A stretch of 64,000 bases of DNA. Source: Fulvivirga marina (GTDB lineage: Bacteria > Bacteroidota > Bacteroidia > Cytophagales > Cyclobacteriaceae). This document shows positions 46,087 through 55,409 of the stretch, one piece after another. How positions within the stretch are numbered: the stretch's first letter is position 1; each line of letters opens with the position of its first letter. A model generated the notes under the pieces. It searched no databases and had not been told where the DNA came from. It saw only the letters and a list, made by a program, of their open reading frames with translations. The translations under genes were made by a program, and so were the position numbers. The stretch is from the NCBI RefSeq assembly GCF_016775155.1, contig NZ_JAEUGD010000066.1:904833-968832 (forward strand), read 5' to 3'.

Positions 46087-47802
46087 ATGAGCTACAACAT
46101 AGACCGAAGGGCATATGCCGACATGTATGGCCCCACTACTGGAGATAAAGTAAGACTGGGTGATACTGACCTGATCATAAAAATTGAAAAAGACCATTGC
46201 ACTTATGGTGAAGAAGTAAAATTTGGAGGGGGCAAAGTGATCCGCGACGGTATGGGCCAGGCTAGTGGAGTTTCTCAGGCAGAAGCACTGGACCTCATCA
46301 TTACCAATGCATTGGTAATAGATTACTCAGGTATATATAAAGCAGATATTGGCATTAAAAAAGGACGAATAGCCGGAATAGGCAAAGGAGGCAACCCACA
46401 CATCATGCCAGACATAGCTCAGGATATGATAATAGGTGTCACCACCGAGGTAATTGCAGGCGAAGGCCTGATACTTACAGCGGGAGCCATCGACAGTCAC
46501 ATTCACTTTATCTGTCCTCAGCAGGTCCATGAGGCCTTAGCTTCTGGTATCACCACCATGCTGGGAGGTGGCACCGGACCAGCTGCTGGAACGAATGCCA
46601 CCACATGCACGCCGGGAGCATTCTTTATAGAGATGATGCTTAAAAGCACTGACAGCTTCCCTCTTAACTTTGGCTTTTTGGGAAAAGGAAACTCTTCCAA
46701 GCCAGAAGGTCTGATTGAACAGATAGAAGCTGGTGCCCTGGGACTAAAACTGCACGAAGACTGGGGTACAACACCTGCAACCATAGATAATTGCCTTTCC
46801 ATAGCTGATAAATATGACATTCAGGTATGCATACATACGGATACATTAAATGAAAGTGGTTTTGTTGAAACTTCCACAAGTGCATTTAAAGGCCGAACAA
46901 TCCACACCTACCATACTGAAGGTGCCGGTGGCGGACATGCGCCTGACATTATTAAAACCTGCGGAGAGCCTAATGTGATCCCCTCCTCTACTAACCCTAC
47001 AAGGCCCTTCACTGTCAACACTATTGACGAGCACCTCGACATGCTTATGGTTTGTCACCACCTGGACAAGAACATTCCTGAAGATGTAGCTTTTGCTGAA
47101 AGTCGTATCAGAGGCGAAACTATTGCAGCGGAAGATATTCTGCATGATATGGGAGCACTGTCGATAATGGCATCAGACTCCCAGGCTATGGGCCGGGTTG
47201 GAGAAGTGGTTTGCAGAACCTGGCAGACAGCTCATAAAATGAAAGTCCAACGCGGAGAATTAGCCGACGAACCATTGAAGGGGGCAGATAACTTCCGTGC
47301 CAAAAGATATATAGCTAAATATACGATCAATCCTGCCCGGGCGCATGGTTTATCAGCAGAAATAGGATCTATTGAAATTGGAAAGCTGGCTGATCTGGTA
47401 CTGTGGAAGCCTGCATTTTTCGGTTCCAAACCAGAGATGATCATTAAAGGAGGGGTTATTGTGCAGTCACAGATGGGCGACGCCAATGCCTCCATACCAA
47501 CACCCCAACCCTCTTACTCGCGACCAATGTTTGGTTCATTTGGAGATGCGGTTGGCAAAACATCTATAGCCTTTGTATCGGAAGCTTCGCTGGACCATGT
47601 CAGCAAAAATTATGGACTCTGTAAACAGATCGTTGCCGTTAAGAATTGTAGAAATATAGGTAAGAAAGACATGGCACTGAATGACTACTTACCAGCAATC
47701 TATGTAGACCCGGAAACTTACAAAGTAACGGTAGATGGGGAACACCTGACATGCGAACCTGCCTCAAAGCTACCTCTAACCCAACTCTACAACCTATTCT
47801 GA
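46087..47802 (+). CDS. ureC: Urease alpha (catalytic) subunit
   Basis: This 571-residue protein hydrolyses urea to ammonia and carbamate at a bis-nickel site. Visible ligands are His138 and His140 (SHIHF), carbamylated Lys221 (GLKLHEDWG), His250 (CIHTDTLNE), His284 (GGGHAPDI) and Asp364 (MASDSQAMG). The mobile-flap Cys323-His324 (MVCHHLD) and flap residue set AESRIRGET are intact. Length is normal. Its stop overlaps the ureF start by one base (TGATG). Confidence 0.97.
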   Translation: MSYNIDRRAYADMYGPTTGDKVRLGDTDLIIKIEKDHCTYGEEVKFGGGKVIRDGMGQASGVSQAEALDLIITNALVIDYSGIYKADIGIKKGRIAGIGKGGNPHIMPDIAQDMIIGVTTEVIAGEGLILTAGAIDSHIHFICPQQVHEALASGITTMLGGGTGPAAGTNATTCTPGAFFIEMMLKSTDSFPLNFGFLGKGNSSKPEGLIEQIEAGALGLKLHEDWGTTPATIDNCLSIADKYDIQVCIHTDTLNESGFVETSTSAFKGRTIHTYHTEGAGGGHAPDIIKTCGEPNVIPSSTNPTRPFTVNTIDEHLDMLMVCHHLDKNIPEDVAFAESRIRGETIAAEDILHDMGALSIMASDSQAMGRVGEVVCRTWQTAHKMKVQRGELADEPLKGADNFRAKRYIAKYTINPARAHGLSAEIGSIEIGKLADLVLWKPAFFGSKPEMIIKGGVIVQSQMGDANASIPTPQPSYSRPMFGSFGDAVGKTSIAFVSEASLDHVSKNYGLCKQIVAVKNCRNIGKKDMALNDYLPAIYVDPETYKVTVDGEHLTCEPASKLPLTQLYNLF

Positions 47803-48476
47803 TGAACAAGTACGCAAGATTGATGCATTTGGTAGACTCCTCATTACCCACAGGGTCATTCGCAAACTCCTCTGGCCTCGAGAGCAGTATAACTTTCGGC
47901 ATGATCAAAGATGTATTCCAGTTTAAAAATTATCTATACTCGTTTCTGCAACAATCAGCAAGTATGGATATTCCATTTATCAACTCTTGTTTCAACCATC
48001 AAAACCTGGACGACAACCTACTACAGGTTACAGAAAGTTATAATGCCACTATGCTGGTACCCTCCATACATAAAGCCAGTGTGATTCAGGGAAAAAACTG
48101 GCTCAGGCTGATGGCTTCTTTTTACCCTGGTGATGACACCCTCGAAATCAGCACATGGTTTTCAAAACATGCGATACCAATTCATTTTGTAATTCTCTTT
48201 CCTCTCTGCATGAAAAGAGCAGGATTCAGCTTGCCGGATATACATACTATGTACCTACATATTGTTTTGAGGGATCAGGTCAGTGCAGCAATCCGCCTGG
48301 GATTTATTGGAGCTATGGAAGGCAATAAACTTCAACATGATTTTTACACCTTGTTTGACGACGTGCTTGAAAAATACCTGACTAAAGGTTACACAGAGGC
48401 TTCAAGGTCAGCCTTTTTGCTCGATACCGCCCAGGTATTTCATGAATTTATCTACTCTAAACTATTTCAAAACTAA
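47802..48476 (+). CDS. ureF: Urease accessory protein UreF
   Basis: The start is ATG 47802, overlapping the ureC stop; an upstream in-frame codon lies inside ureC. This 224-residue all-helical protein has the UreF signature LVDSSLPTGSFANSSGLE and RLGFIGAMEGNKLQHD near the end. UreF bridges UreD and UreG in the activation complex that loads nickel and CO2 into apo-urease. Confidence 0.88.
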   Translation: MNKYARLMHLVDSSLPTGSFANSSGLESSITFGMIKDVFQFKNYLYSFLQQSASMDIPFINSCFNHQNLDDNLLQVTESYNATMLVPSIHKASVIQGKNWLRLMASFYPGDDTLEISTWFSKHAIPIHFVILFPLCMKRAGFSLPDIHTMYLHIVLRDQVSAAIRLGFIGAMEGNKLQHDFYTLFDDVLEKYLTKGYTEASRSAFLLDTAQVFHEFIYSKLFQN

Positions 48477-48482
48477 CTCTAT

Positions 48483-49235
48483 ATGCCTATTCTGGACAAA
48501 TTAGCTCTTATACTACAAGGTCATTCGCATGAGGCCTACGAGTCTCCCGGCGATTTCAATGAAAGAGAGACAAGAAAACTTCCCTCCTATCGGAATTTCA
48601 AAAAACGGGCATTTACAGTTGGTATAGGTGGCCCTGTGGGCACTGGAAAAACTGCGCTACTGAAAGCCTTATGTGAAAATATGCGCAATGACTATAAACT
48701 GGGAGTAGTCACCAACGACATATTTACTCGTGAAGATGCCGAATTTCTGATCCGTCATAGTGCCCTCAGTGAGGATCGCATTATGGGCGTTGAAACCGGT
48801 GGATGCCCACATGCTGCCATCCGTGAAGACATTTCTCTTAATATGAATGCGCTGGAAGATCTCATGGAAAGGTTTGAGTATGATATAGATTTCCTGTTTG
48901 TTGAAAGTGGTGGAGACAATCTGGCTGCCCATTTCAGCAGGGAATTGGTCGATTATTCCATCTATGTTATAGACGTATCAGGCGGCGACAAAATCCCCAG
49001 AAAGGGAGGGCCTGGCATCACCCAATCAGACTTATTAGTAATCAACAAGATAGATTTGAAAGATCTCGTAGGAGCTGATCTGGATGTAATGGAAAGAGAC
49101 TCAAAAAAGATGCGTGGGAAAGGGCCTTTCCTATTTGCTAAAGCACTACATGGGTATGGGCTGGATGAAATAATGACTCACATAAAAGAGGCAAAAACCA
49201 AAGCACTACAATCTGTAAGAGAGAGTCGTAGATAA
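48483..49235 (+). CDS. ureG: Urease accessory GTPase UreG with N-terminal extension
   Basis: This 250-residue protein has the P-loop [12 protein letters not shown] (about 48-59), [15 protein letters not shown], the metal-binding Cys-Pro-His ([15 protein letters not shown]) and the G-motif [13 protein letters not shown]. It is about 45 residues longer than usual bacterial UreG. The extension ([17 protein letters not shown], then RAFTVGIGG) resembles plant-type UreG, whose His-rich N-terminus stands in for UreE, though only a short GHSH remains here. UreG hydrolyses GTP during nickel delivery. Confidence 0.93.
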   Translation: MPILDKLALILQGHSHEAYESPGDFNERETRKLPSYRNFKKRAFTVGIGGPVGTGKTALLKALCENMRNDYKLGVVTNDIFTREDAEFLIRHSALSEDRIMGVETGGCPHAAIREDISLNMNALEDLMERFEYDIDFLFVESGGDNLAAHFSRELVDYSIYVIDVSGGDKIPRKGGPGITQSDLLVINKIDLKDLVGADLDVMERDSKKMRGKGPFLFAKALHGYGLDEIMTHIKEAKTKALQSVRESRR

Positions 49236-49237
49236 GT

Positions 49238-50107
49238 TTAAAACTTTCTTTTCATTGGGTTGTACCCCAACAACACCGTTTCTGAAAACATGTTCATAAG
49301 ATCTTCGCAAAGTGATTGAAGATCCATTCTGGATTTACCCATGGCCCTCAGGATATAGACTCCCTCTCGTGCACGGGTTACTGATATAACATAGTCATTA
49401 TTATCAATATCGTAATTCAATGCTGGCATGTTTGCAGACCTTATTTCCTGAAGTTTATCTGCTATTTTATTAAATCTTAGGTCATCGGGAAAGCCTGCCA
49501 GATAAATAGACAGCATAGACTGATACTGACCAAAGTTTGCCGGAGAGTCAGCAATATTCTCTTGTGGAGAGAAACTAAACCTGTCCAGCACAAGTAACTT
49601 ACCTTCAACACTGACTTTTATCTCCGAAAGGTATGTATCGAACTGATACTTCTCTCCACTATCTGTTCTCCCTGCCTGAAACCAGTCTACCAAAAACAAT
49701 AAACCTCCACGTCCGACTTCCCAATGTTGAGACTGACTGAACCTGCTCTCCGCCTGAAGCACCACGGGATCAGGAAATACAACCACCAGAGCATCTTCGG
49801 CAATCTCACCCTCAACATTTTGTTCGGTAAGCGTATTCGATATTTTTTTATAGATACGGGTGTTAGACTGGGAACTAATAAATGTCCTTGTATTTGTGCC
49901 ACATTTCACCCTGATATTGATCAGGTCAGCAGCAACCATACCTCCTCCATAATTTGACAGTACCAGATGGCATGTGCTATTATGAGAGTCAGGATGCAAA
50001 ATTTTTAAAGGTTGTATGTTCTTACAGGTAATGAGTTCGGATTTTCCCCTAACCCACGCCACTTCTATTTCACTTCGATCCGTGGTGGTTTCAACTATAT
50101 CAATCAT
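49238..50107 (-). CDS. ureD: Urease accessory protein UreD (UreH-type scaffold)
   Basis: This 289-residue protein lies on the opposite strand, converging with ureG (3 bp between stops). It shows the UreD pattern: LVLSNYGGGMVAADLINIRV, SSQSNTRIYK, DALVVVFPDPVVLQAESRFSQ and LLFLVDWFQAGRTDSGE. UreD forms the scaffold with UreF and UreG for nickel insertion. Its reverse orientation means it needs its own promoter, which should lie between 50108 and 50336. Confidence 0.88.
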   Translation of the reverse strand: MIDIVETTTDRSEIEVAWVRGKSELITCKNIQPLKILHPDSHNSTCHLVLSNYGGGMVAADLINIRVKCGTNTRTFISSQSNTRIYKKISNTLTEQNVEGEIAEDALVVVFPDPVVLQAESRFSQSQHWEVGRGGLLFLVDWFQAGRTDSGEKYQFDTYLSEIKVSVEGKLLVLDRFSFSPQENIADSPANFGQYQSMLSIYLAGFPDDLRFNKIADKLQEIRSANMPALNYDIDNNDYVISVTRAREGVYILRAMGKSRMDLQSLCEDLMNMFSETVLLGYNPMKRKF

Positions 50108-50280
50108 TCTATGCCAATTTACTTTAAGGTCACTTTAAAACAAAGAGAAAAATATGAATTGGCCATCTCCAGAGAAGGAATCATAATAGAGGTAAAAAGG
50201 CAAGTATCCTCCAACTTTGAAATTGATAGATACTAGTGAAACCGATTAATTACAGGCTTTATTGAAATCTCCTTTCCGCA

Positions 50281-50310
50281 TAAAAAAAGGGGACATCCCT
50301 GCCCCCTTTC
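50281..50310 (-). terminator. Rho-independent terminator of the metalloprotease gene
   Basis: On the minus strand AAAGGGGG ... CCCCTTT forms a GC-rich stem followed directly by seven Ts. It lies 26 bp after the stop of the gene ending at 50336. Confidence 0.8.
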
Positions 50311-50335
50311 ACATTAGAGAAACTACTTAAAACTA

Positions 50336-51100
50336 CTACTGTGGATAAAGTATCTGAACCGCTGAAACGTCACCAGAAGTGAAACCATTCCAGGGTAAAA
50401 TGTATGAATTCATTACAGAGTTTGAATCAACTGAAGGTGTACCATTGATGAAGTACCCCTGAGTTTGATCCGTATGGTATAATCCAAAAATATGTCCCAT
50501 TTCATGAACTATGGTAAACAATTTATAACCGCTATTCAGGTAGTTATATTTTGTATTGATGGTCATGGTATGTCCTGGCCTTCCATTGTAAGAAGGCAAA
50601 TAAGCACGCGCTACCCAATTTTGAGAGGAATAACCTGTACCTATAATGGTGTTAGCATTGCTGCTACTAGATACGATGGACATGTAAAGTTTTGTGCCAT
50701 TTACAGAGTTCCATTGATTGACAGCTCCCTGAATGGCAGTTATCCATGAAGAAGGCACAGAGGAATCAATATAGAATTTGATATTGGTCACATAGCTGTT
50801 GCCTACAAGGTAAGAGCCTCGGTAATGTTCTGTACTGGCTCCTGAGACATCAGACTTGTTTCCGTCCACATACTTCTGCACCTCATCTTTGGAAATAAGT
50901 ATGTCCTCATTGATCACAAAAACATCCTCCTCCAACTTGATCTCCTCTTCATTGAAGCCGGAACTGACCAAAAAGGCAACTAATTCATCAGAAGGTTCCT
51001 CGGGAATGGGGGTTAATATTTCCTCTTCGTGAGTACAGGAAACGAAATAAAAACTCAAAGCTACAACTATAGCCAATCTGGCTAAAAATAATCTCCTCAT
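50336..51100 (-). CDS. Zinc-dependent metalloprotease lipoprotein (M57/matrixin-like)
   Basis: This 254-residue protein has a leader ending FYFVSC (lipobox) followed by an acidic stretch, so an envelope lipoprotein. The catalytic motif is FTIVHEMGHIFGLYHTD, a metzincin-type HExxHxxGxxH, with a downstream Met-turn candidate DSNSVMNSYILP. The region before (IKFYIDSSVPSSWITAIQGA) fits an astacin/M57-like prodomain-to-core join. It is likely secreted or surface-tethered and degrades external protein. Promoter not identified. Confidence 0.8.
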   Translation of the reverse strand: MRRLFLARLAIVVALSFYFVSCTHEEEILTPIPEEPSDELVAFLVSSGFNEEEIKLEEDVFVINEDILISKDEVQKYVDGNKSDVSGASTEHYRGSYLVGNSYVTNIKFYIDSSVPSSWITAIQGAVNQWNSVNGTKLYMSIVSSSSNANTIIGTGYSSQNWVARAYLPSYNGRPGHTMTINTKYNYLNSGYKLFTIVHEMGHIFGLYHTDQTQGYFINGTPSVDSNSVMNSYILPWNGFTSGDVSAVQILYPQ

Positions 51101-51323
51101 TTTTGTTGGTTGGTTTAGACTGAACTATATTGACAATGTTAAAGGATATTCCGGTATCAAACCTGATGAACATCCCTGCCGACAATACTCATGTAATAAT
51201 AGTTTGGTTATTGAAGCACTTCTATTATGCAACCATACTAACATGTAGATCCAGGCCATTATAACCACGTATCATGTCAATAAAATTTTGTAACTTTCTT
51301 TAGCAATATCACCTAAATTCGTT

Positions 51324-51653
51324 ATGGGAAAGAAATACTCCAGCCTGAAAGAATTCTATCCTTTTTACCTCTCAGAACATAGCAACACTACTTGCAGAGT
51401 CCTTCATTTTATAGGCACGGGCTTGGTCTTTTTGCTTCTTTTTAGTACCCTGCTTACGCAAAGATGGTGGTTATTGCCCCTGATACCCATAGTTGGTTAT
51501 GGGTTTGCCTGGATTGGGCACTTTTTCTTTGAAAAAAACAAACCGGCCACATTTCAATACCCAGGTTATAGCTTGGCCTCAGATTTCATTATGTTTTTTG
51601 ATATACTCACCGGTAAAAGAAAATTCAACCCGCAAAATGAAAGTCACATATAG
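51324..51653 (+). CDS. DUF962/Mpo1-like membrane protein
   Basis: This 109-residue protein matches the Mpo1-like family: EFYPFYLSEHSNTTCRVLHFIG, two helices with GYGFAWIGHFFFEKNKPATF, and YPGYSLASDFIMFFDILTGK. The conserved His residues (EHSN, LHFIG, IGHFFFE) are present. Yeast Mpo1 is an iron-dependent dioxygenase acting on 2-hydroxy fatty acids; the bacterial role is unproven. It lies 16 bp before an AraC-type regulator gene. Confidence 0.8.
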   Translation: MGKKYSSLKEFYPFYLSEHSNTTCRVLHFIGTGLVFLLLFSTLLTQRWWLLPLIPIVGYGFAWIGHFFFEKNKPATFQYPGYSLASDFIMFFDILTGKRKFNPQNESHI

Positions 51654-51669
51654 TGAATTTGAATAACCT

Positions 51670-52749
51670 ATGGAACCCTCACTTAATACATGGACCATTA
51701 TTTTTTTGATTGCCGCAATGCAGGGACTCTTTTTAAGCGTAATGATATTTCTCAAACACTCAAAGGCCAACCTTCTTCTTGGTTTCCTTATGCTTTCATT
51801 CAGCCTGATGCTACTTTATTATGTAACCTATTGGACGCATTATGACCATCTGCTCCCTAGAGGCATTGGCATTGCCCAGGGACTTACCTATGTACTTGGG
51901 CCCCTCACCTACTTCTATTTTCGCTCCGACAGAAAAAACTTTTATTTTAATGGCTGGCACTTCACCCCTTTTATTCTCTACCTGATCTATTTCCTTACCC
52001 AATTAGTAAGTGATCCATTTTCACATGAGATCAGAACCATTCAGGTAAGTCTTCAATGTCTCCATTTAGCACTTTATAGCTCGGCTATTTTCATTACAAC
52101 AAACCGCTCAAAGAAAGGCCTTCACAATAGTGAACTCAAGTTTTTCGAATGGCGTAAAAAGATAGGATATGCTTTCTCTGGCTATGCCTTAAGTTTCCTG
52201 CTTTACTATACACTGGTATGGACAGGTACCCTGAAAATTGAATATGATTATATGATATCAGTGGCATCGTCAATATTCATCTATTTCATAGGATACCACG
52301 GCTATCAAAACCCTCATATTTTAAAACCTGAGAACGCCAAGAAATACACAAGATCTTCCCTCTCATCCACAGCTGCCGAGTCCATCCTGACAGAGTTAAG
52401 GGAACTCATGAGGAGCAAAAAACCATACCTGGATAACTCACTAAAGTTACAACAACTGGCTAATGAGCTGGGAATGTCTCAGCACCACATTTCCCAAAGT
52501 ATAAACGAACTTACTGGACAGAATTTTTCCGACTTTATCAACCAATACCGTATTCACGAAGCTCAACTTATGTTAAAAGATCCTGATCAGGCAGATAAAA
52601 AAATAATTCATATTGCCCTGGATTCCGGCTTCAACAACAAGACTTCATTTAACAATGCATTCAAGAAAGTAACCGGCATCCCTCCCTCAGAATATAGAGA
52701 CTGCTACTTAACCCAACGAGAGCAACCAACATCGGTAATAAACGGGTAA
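51670..52749 (+). CDS. Membrane-anchored AraC-family regulator
   Basis: This 359-residue protein has an N-terminal half with six or seven hydrophobic helices (about 5-215). The C-terminal AraC helix-turn-helix domain is at about 250-345 (LQQLANELGMSQHHISQSIN, then IIHIALDSGFNNKTSFNNAFKK and TGIPPSEYR). The plan is that of the 7TM-AraC regulators frequent in Bacteroidota, which sense small molecules at the membrane. Targets unknown. Confidence 0.85.
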   Translation: MEPSLNTWTIIFLIAAMQGLFLSVMIFLKHSKANLLLGFLMLSFSLMLLYYVTYWTHYDHLLPRGIGIAQGLTYVLGPLTYFYFRSDRKNFYFNGWHFTPFILYLIYFLTQLVSDPFSHEIRTIQVSLQCLHLALYSSAIFITTNRSKKGLHNSELKFFEWRKKIGYAFSGYALSFLLYYTLVWTGTLKIEYDYMISVASSIFIYFIGYHGYQNPHILKPENAKKYTRSSLSSTAAESILTELRELMRSKKPYLDNSLKLQQLANELGMSQHHISQSINELTGQNFSDFINQYRIHEAQLMLKDPDQADKKIIHIALDSGFNNKTSFNNAFKKVTGIPPSEYRDCYLTQREQPTSVING

Positions 52750-52808
52750 AATATTATCGGATTTACCCTCCTTTATTACCTATTAGGCTATAATTAAGAA
52801 AAAAAGCG

Positions 52809-53696
52809 ATGACCAGATTTCTTCCTATACTACTACTTCTATCCAGCACCACGCTGTTGCCCCAATCTCTAAAAGAAACTGCTGACGACCATTTTAATCA
52901 TGCTAAATATGAATTAGCACTGAAAGATTATCAGAAGTATCTTAAACACAACAGCAAAGATTCATCAGCCTGGTATAACCTGGGAATGAGTGCCATGAAC
53001 CTTAAGGATTATAGCCATGCTATAGAATACCTTAAAAAGGCTCAGGAGAACCACTTCCCTCCATCATTCACAAGCTACAATATTGCCAAAGCGTATGTTC
53101 TCAATAATAATGAGGAAATGGCCATTAAAACCCTTCAATCCGGCGCTGATAATGGGACGGTAGCTTACAAAAGAATTAGTACCGACGGGGCATTCGATAA
53201 AATTAAAAATCAGGAAGGATTCAAAAAGGCTCTGGAAAAAATCAGGCTCAATGCTTACCCCTGCCTGCAGGACGAGAAGCGACGGCACTTTGATTTTTGG
53301 ATTGGAGAGTGGGATGTTTATGCCCGGGGTCAAAAAGTAGGAGAAAACTCCATTACACTTGCCGATGGCGGCTGCGTTATCCACGAAAGTTACACAACTG
53401 CCGGTAATTATTCAGGACAAAGTATGAACTACTACGATCCCATTGATGAAAAATGGCACCAACACTGGGTAGGAGCAGCTGGCGACACTTACAATTATAT
53501 AGAGACCGACAAAGACGATGGTATGCTTCAATTTGAAAGCAAATTCATGAATATCCAAGGTAAAATATCAATTTCAAGAATGACTTTTACCCACAATGAT
53601 GACGGTACTGTGAGGCAACTTATGGAAAGCTCTAATGACTATGGAAAGACCTGGCAAGTGGCTTTCGACGGACTATACAAGCCCAAAGCACAATAA
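52809..53696 (+). CDS. Exported TPR protein with DUF1579-like domain
   Basis: This 295-residue protein has a signal peptide (MTRFLPILLLLSSTTLLPQS) and TPR units at about 22-130 (DSSAWYNLGMSAMNLKDYSH). The C-terminal domain (about 155-295) begins HFDFWIGEWDVYARGQKVGEN and includes NYYDPIDEKWHQHWVGAAGD, the pattern of DUF1579/lipocalin-like secreted proteins. Function unknown; a periplasmic ligand-binding role is plausible. Confidence 0.7.
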   Translation: MTRFLPILLLLSSTTLLPQSLKETADDHFNHAKYELALKDYQKYLKHNSKDSSAWYNLGMSAMNLKDYSHAIEYLKKAQENHFPPSFTSYNIAKAYVLNNNEEMAIKTLQSGADNGTVAYKRISTDGAFDKIKNQEGFKKALEKIRLNAYPCLQDEKRRHFDFWIGEWDVYARGQKVGENSITLADGGCVIHESYTTAGNYSGQSMNYYDPIDEKWHQHWVGAAGDTYNYIETDKDDGMLQFESKFMNIQGKISISRMTFTHNDDGTVRQLMESSNDYGKTWQVAFDGLYKPKAQ

Positions 53697-53725
53697 CCCT
53701 GATAAGAAGAGGTGATATATGGTAA

Positions 53726-54124
53726 TCACTTCACATCTTGATATGAAGACCATATCAACCGCTTGCTAATCGCCTCTTCTTCAAAATGCGGACAATTATT
53801 TTTCCCCATTATCCCTCCTGACTCGCATACCTGTTCTCCCTTACAATTATACCCCACGGTGATAAAATCGGGACAGTCGACGCACATATCTGCCATGAAA
53901 TACGTCTCACCCTGATAGGTGTACTCATAAATATCAGCTTTGCGGTCTATATTCAGGCTTTCCTGTCGCTGGATAATATCCTGCAACCATTGCAACTCTT
54001 TTACTGGGTCTTGCTTATAACACATATTCGTTTGCGCATTTGTAGTTTTACAAGCCGTTATAATAACAGCTATGTATAATAGCCCGACCTGCAGAAAAAT
54101 AAGGTATGATCTATTACTTTTCAT
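53726..54124 (-). CDS. Small Cys-rich lipoprotein
   Basis: The start is ATG 54124, giving MKSNRSYLIFLQVG...VIITAC with a lipobox. The mature 110 residues contain Cys-rich segments (FMADMCVDCPDFITVGYNC and MGKNNCPHFEEE). The start overlaps the sugar dehydrogenase stop by 11 bp, so the two are co-translated. Not recognised; a thin redox or metal-binding role is possible from the Cys pattern only. Confidence 0.6.
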   Translation of the reverse strand: MKSNRSYLIFLQVGLLYIAVIITACKTTNAQTNMCYKQDPVKELQWLQDIIQRQESLNIDRKADIYEYTYQGETYFMADMCVDCPDFITVGYNCKGEQVCESGGIMGKNNCPHFEEEAISKRLIWSSYQDVK

Positions 54125-55274
54125 ATATAATTCTATAAATTTTACCTGCTTTGTCATCTGACACCAACAGAGAACCGTCCGTCATTTGCAATACATCCAC
54201 TGGCCTGCCCCACGCTTCCTGGGCTCTTTCATTGAGCCAACCGTCAGCAAACACCTCTGCTCCTTCTACCCCGGAGCCATTAAATTTAACCCGCATCAAC
54301 CTGTAACCTATTTTAGACGACCTGTTCCATGAACCGTGCTGAGCTACAATAACATCGCCTTTATAGCTATCCGGAAACATTCCTCCGGTATAAAACTTCA
54401 TTCCTAAAGGGGCAGTATGAGCGGCAAACTTCCACGCTGGCTTTTTAAATTCATTACAGTGTCTTTCTGACCCAAACTCAGGATCAGCTATATCCCCACC
54501 ATGGCAATAGGGGTACCCAAAATGTTGTCCGTTTTGAGCAAGCCTGTTCAATTCACATGGAGGTATATCATCTCCCATCATATCTCTACCATTATCAGTA
54601 AACCATAGTTCTTTAGTTTCAGGGTGCCAGTCAAAACCAACTGTATTCCTTATCCCCTCTGCAACTATTTCCAAATCTGACCCATCAGTATTTATCCTTG
54701 TTATAGAAGCATATATAGGGTCTTCGCTCTTACAGATATTACATGGTGCTCCTACTGGAACATACAGTTTACCATCTGGTCCGAAAGCAATGTATTTCCA
54801 CCCATGATGTCCCTCTGTAGGATAATCATCATACACTACTTTATAATCTCCCGGGTTATTCAACATCGATTCAATACCCTCAAATTTCAATATCCTACTA
54901 ATCTCAGCGACATACAGATCACCATCTTTAAAGGCAACCCCATTGGGAGAATTCAGACCTTCTGCAATAGTATACTTTTCATCTGCCTTGCCATCACCAT
55001 CTGTATCCTTCACAGCATATACTTTGTTACCCGTCCTGTTTCCGACATACACTATCCCTGATGGGCTTAATGCAAGCGACCTGGCATTTTCAACATCAGC
55101 AAACACTGAAATTTCAAAGCCATCAGGTAGATTGATCCGTTCTAAACCGACTACCTCTGATTCCGGATTATCGTTGTTTATATCATCATTCAATTCAGTA
55201 CCTGACTCTTTAAGTGAATCGCAAGCGACTAATAAGAAAAGGACTGCAACCAAGTATCGGAGTATCATAATCAA
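54114..55274 (-). CDS. PQQ-dependent sugar (sorbosone-type) dehydrogenase lipoprotein
   Basis: This 386-residue protein has a leader ending LLVAC (lipobox) and an acidic linker. The beta-propeller matches the GDH/sorbosone dehydrogenase family: GLNSPNGVAFKDGDLYVAE, EGHHGWKYIAFGPDGKLYV, GIRNTVGFDWHPETKELWF, MGDDIPPCELN and a final SLLVSDDKAGKIYRI. Such enzymes oxidise aldoses or related sugars in the periplasm using PQQ. No PQQ synthesis genes are nearby. The small Cys-rich lipoprotein follows with overlap. Confidence 0.85.
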   Translation of the reverse strand: MIMILRYLVAVLFLLVACDSLKESGTELNDDINNDNPESEVVGLERINLPDGFEISVFADVENARSLALSPSGIVYVGNRTGNKVYAVKDTDGDGKADEKYTIAEGLNSPNGVAFKDGDLYVAEISRILKFEGIESMLNNPGDYKVVYDDYPTEGHHGWKYIAFGPDGKLYVPVGAPCNICKSEDPIYASITRINTDGSDLEIVAEGIRNTVGFDWHPETKELWFTDNGRDMMGDDIPPCELNRLAQNGQHFGYPYCHGGDIADPEFGSERHCNEFKKPAWKFAAHTAPLGMKFYTGGMFPDSYKGDVIVAQHGSWNRSSKIGYRLMRVKFNGSGVEGAEVFADGWLNERAQEAWGRPVDVLQMTDGSLLVSDDKAGKIYRIIYEK

Positions 55275-55409
55275 TATTTTATTTAAGATAAAGTTACCTA
55301 ATAAAATTAACCATCAAAACCTGTATAGGTTTAAGAGGAGCATTAAGGCTCCTTTAAATTAAAACAGTCTGTTAATATGAATTCCTCATCAATTCATACC
55401 TTTGCAGCT

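Noticed and set aside
50012-50236. 74-residue plus-strand frame over the ureD start, considered as ureE
   Set aside because: It has no UreE fold signature or His-rich tail and overlaps the conserved UreD N-terminus.
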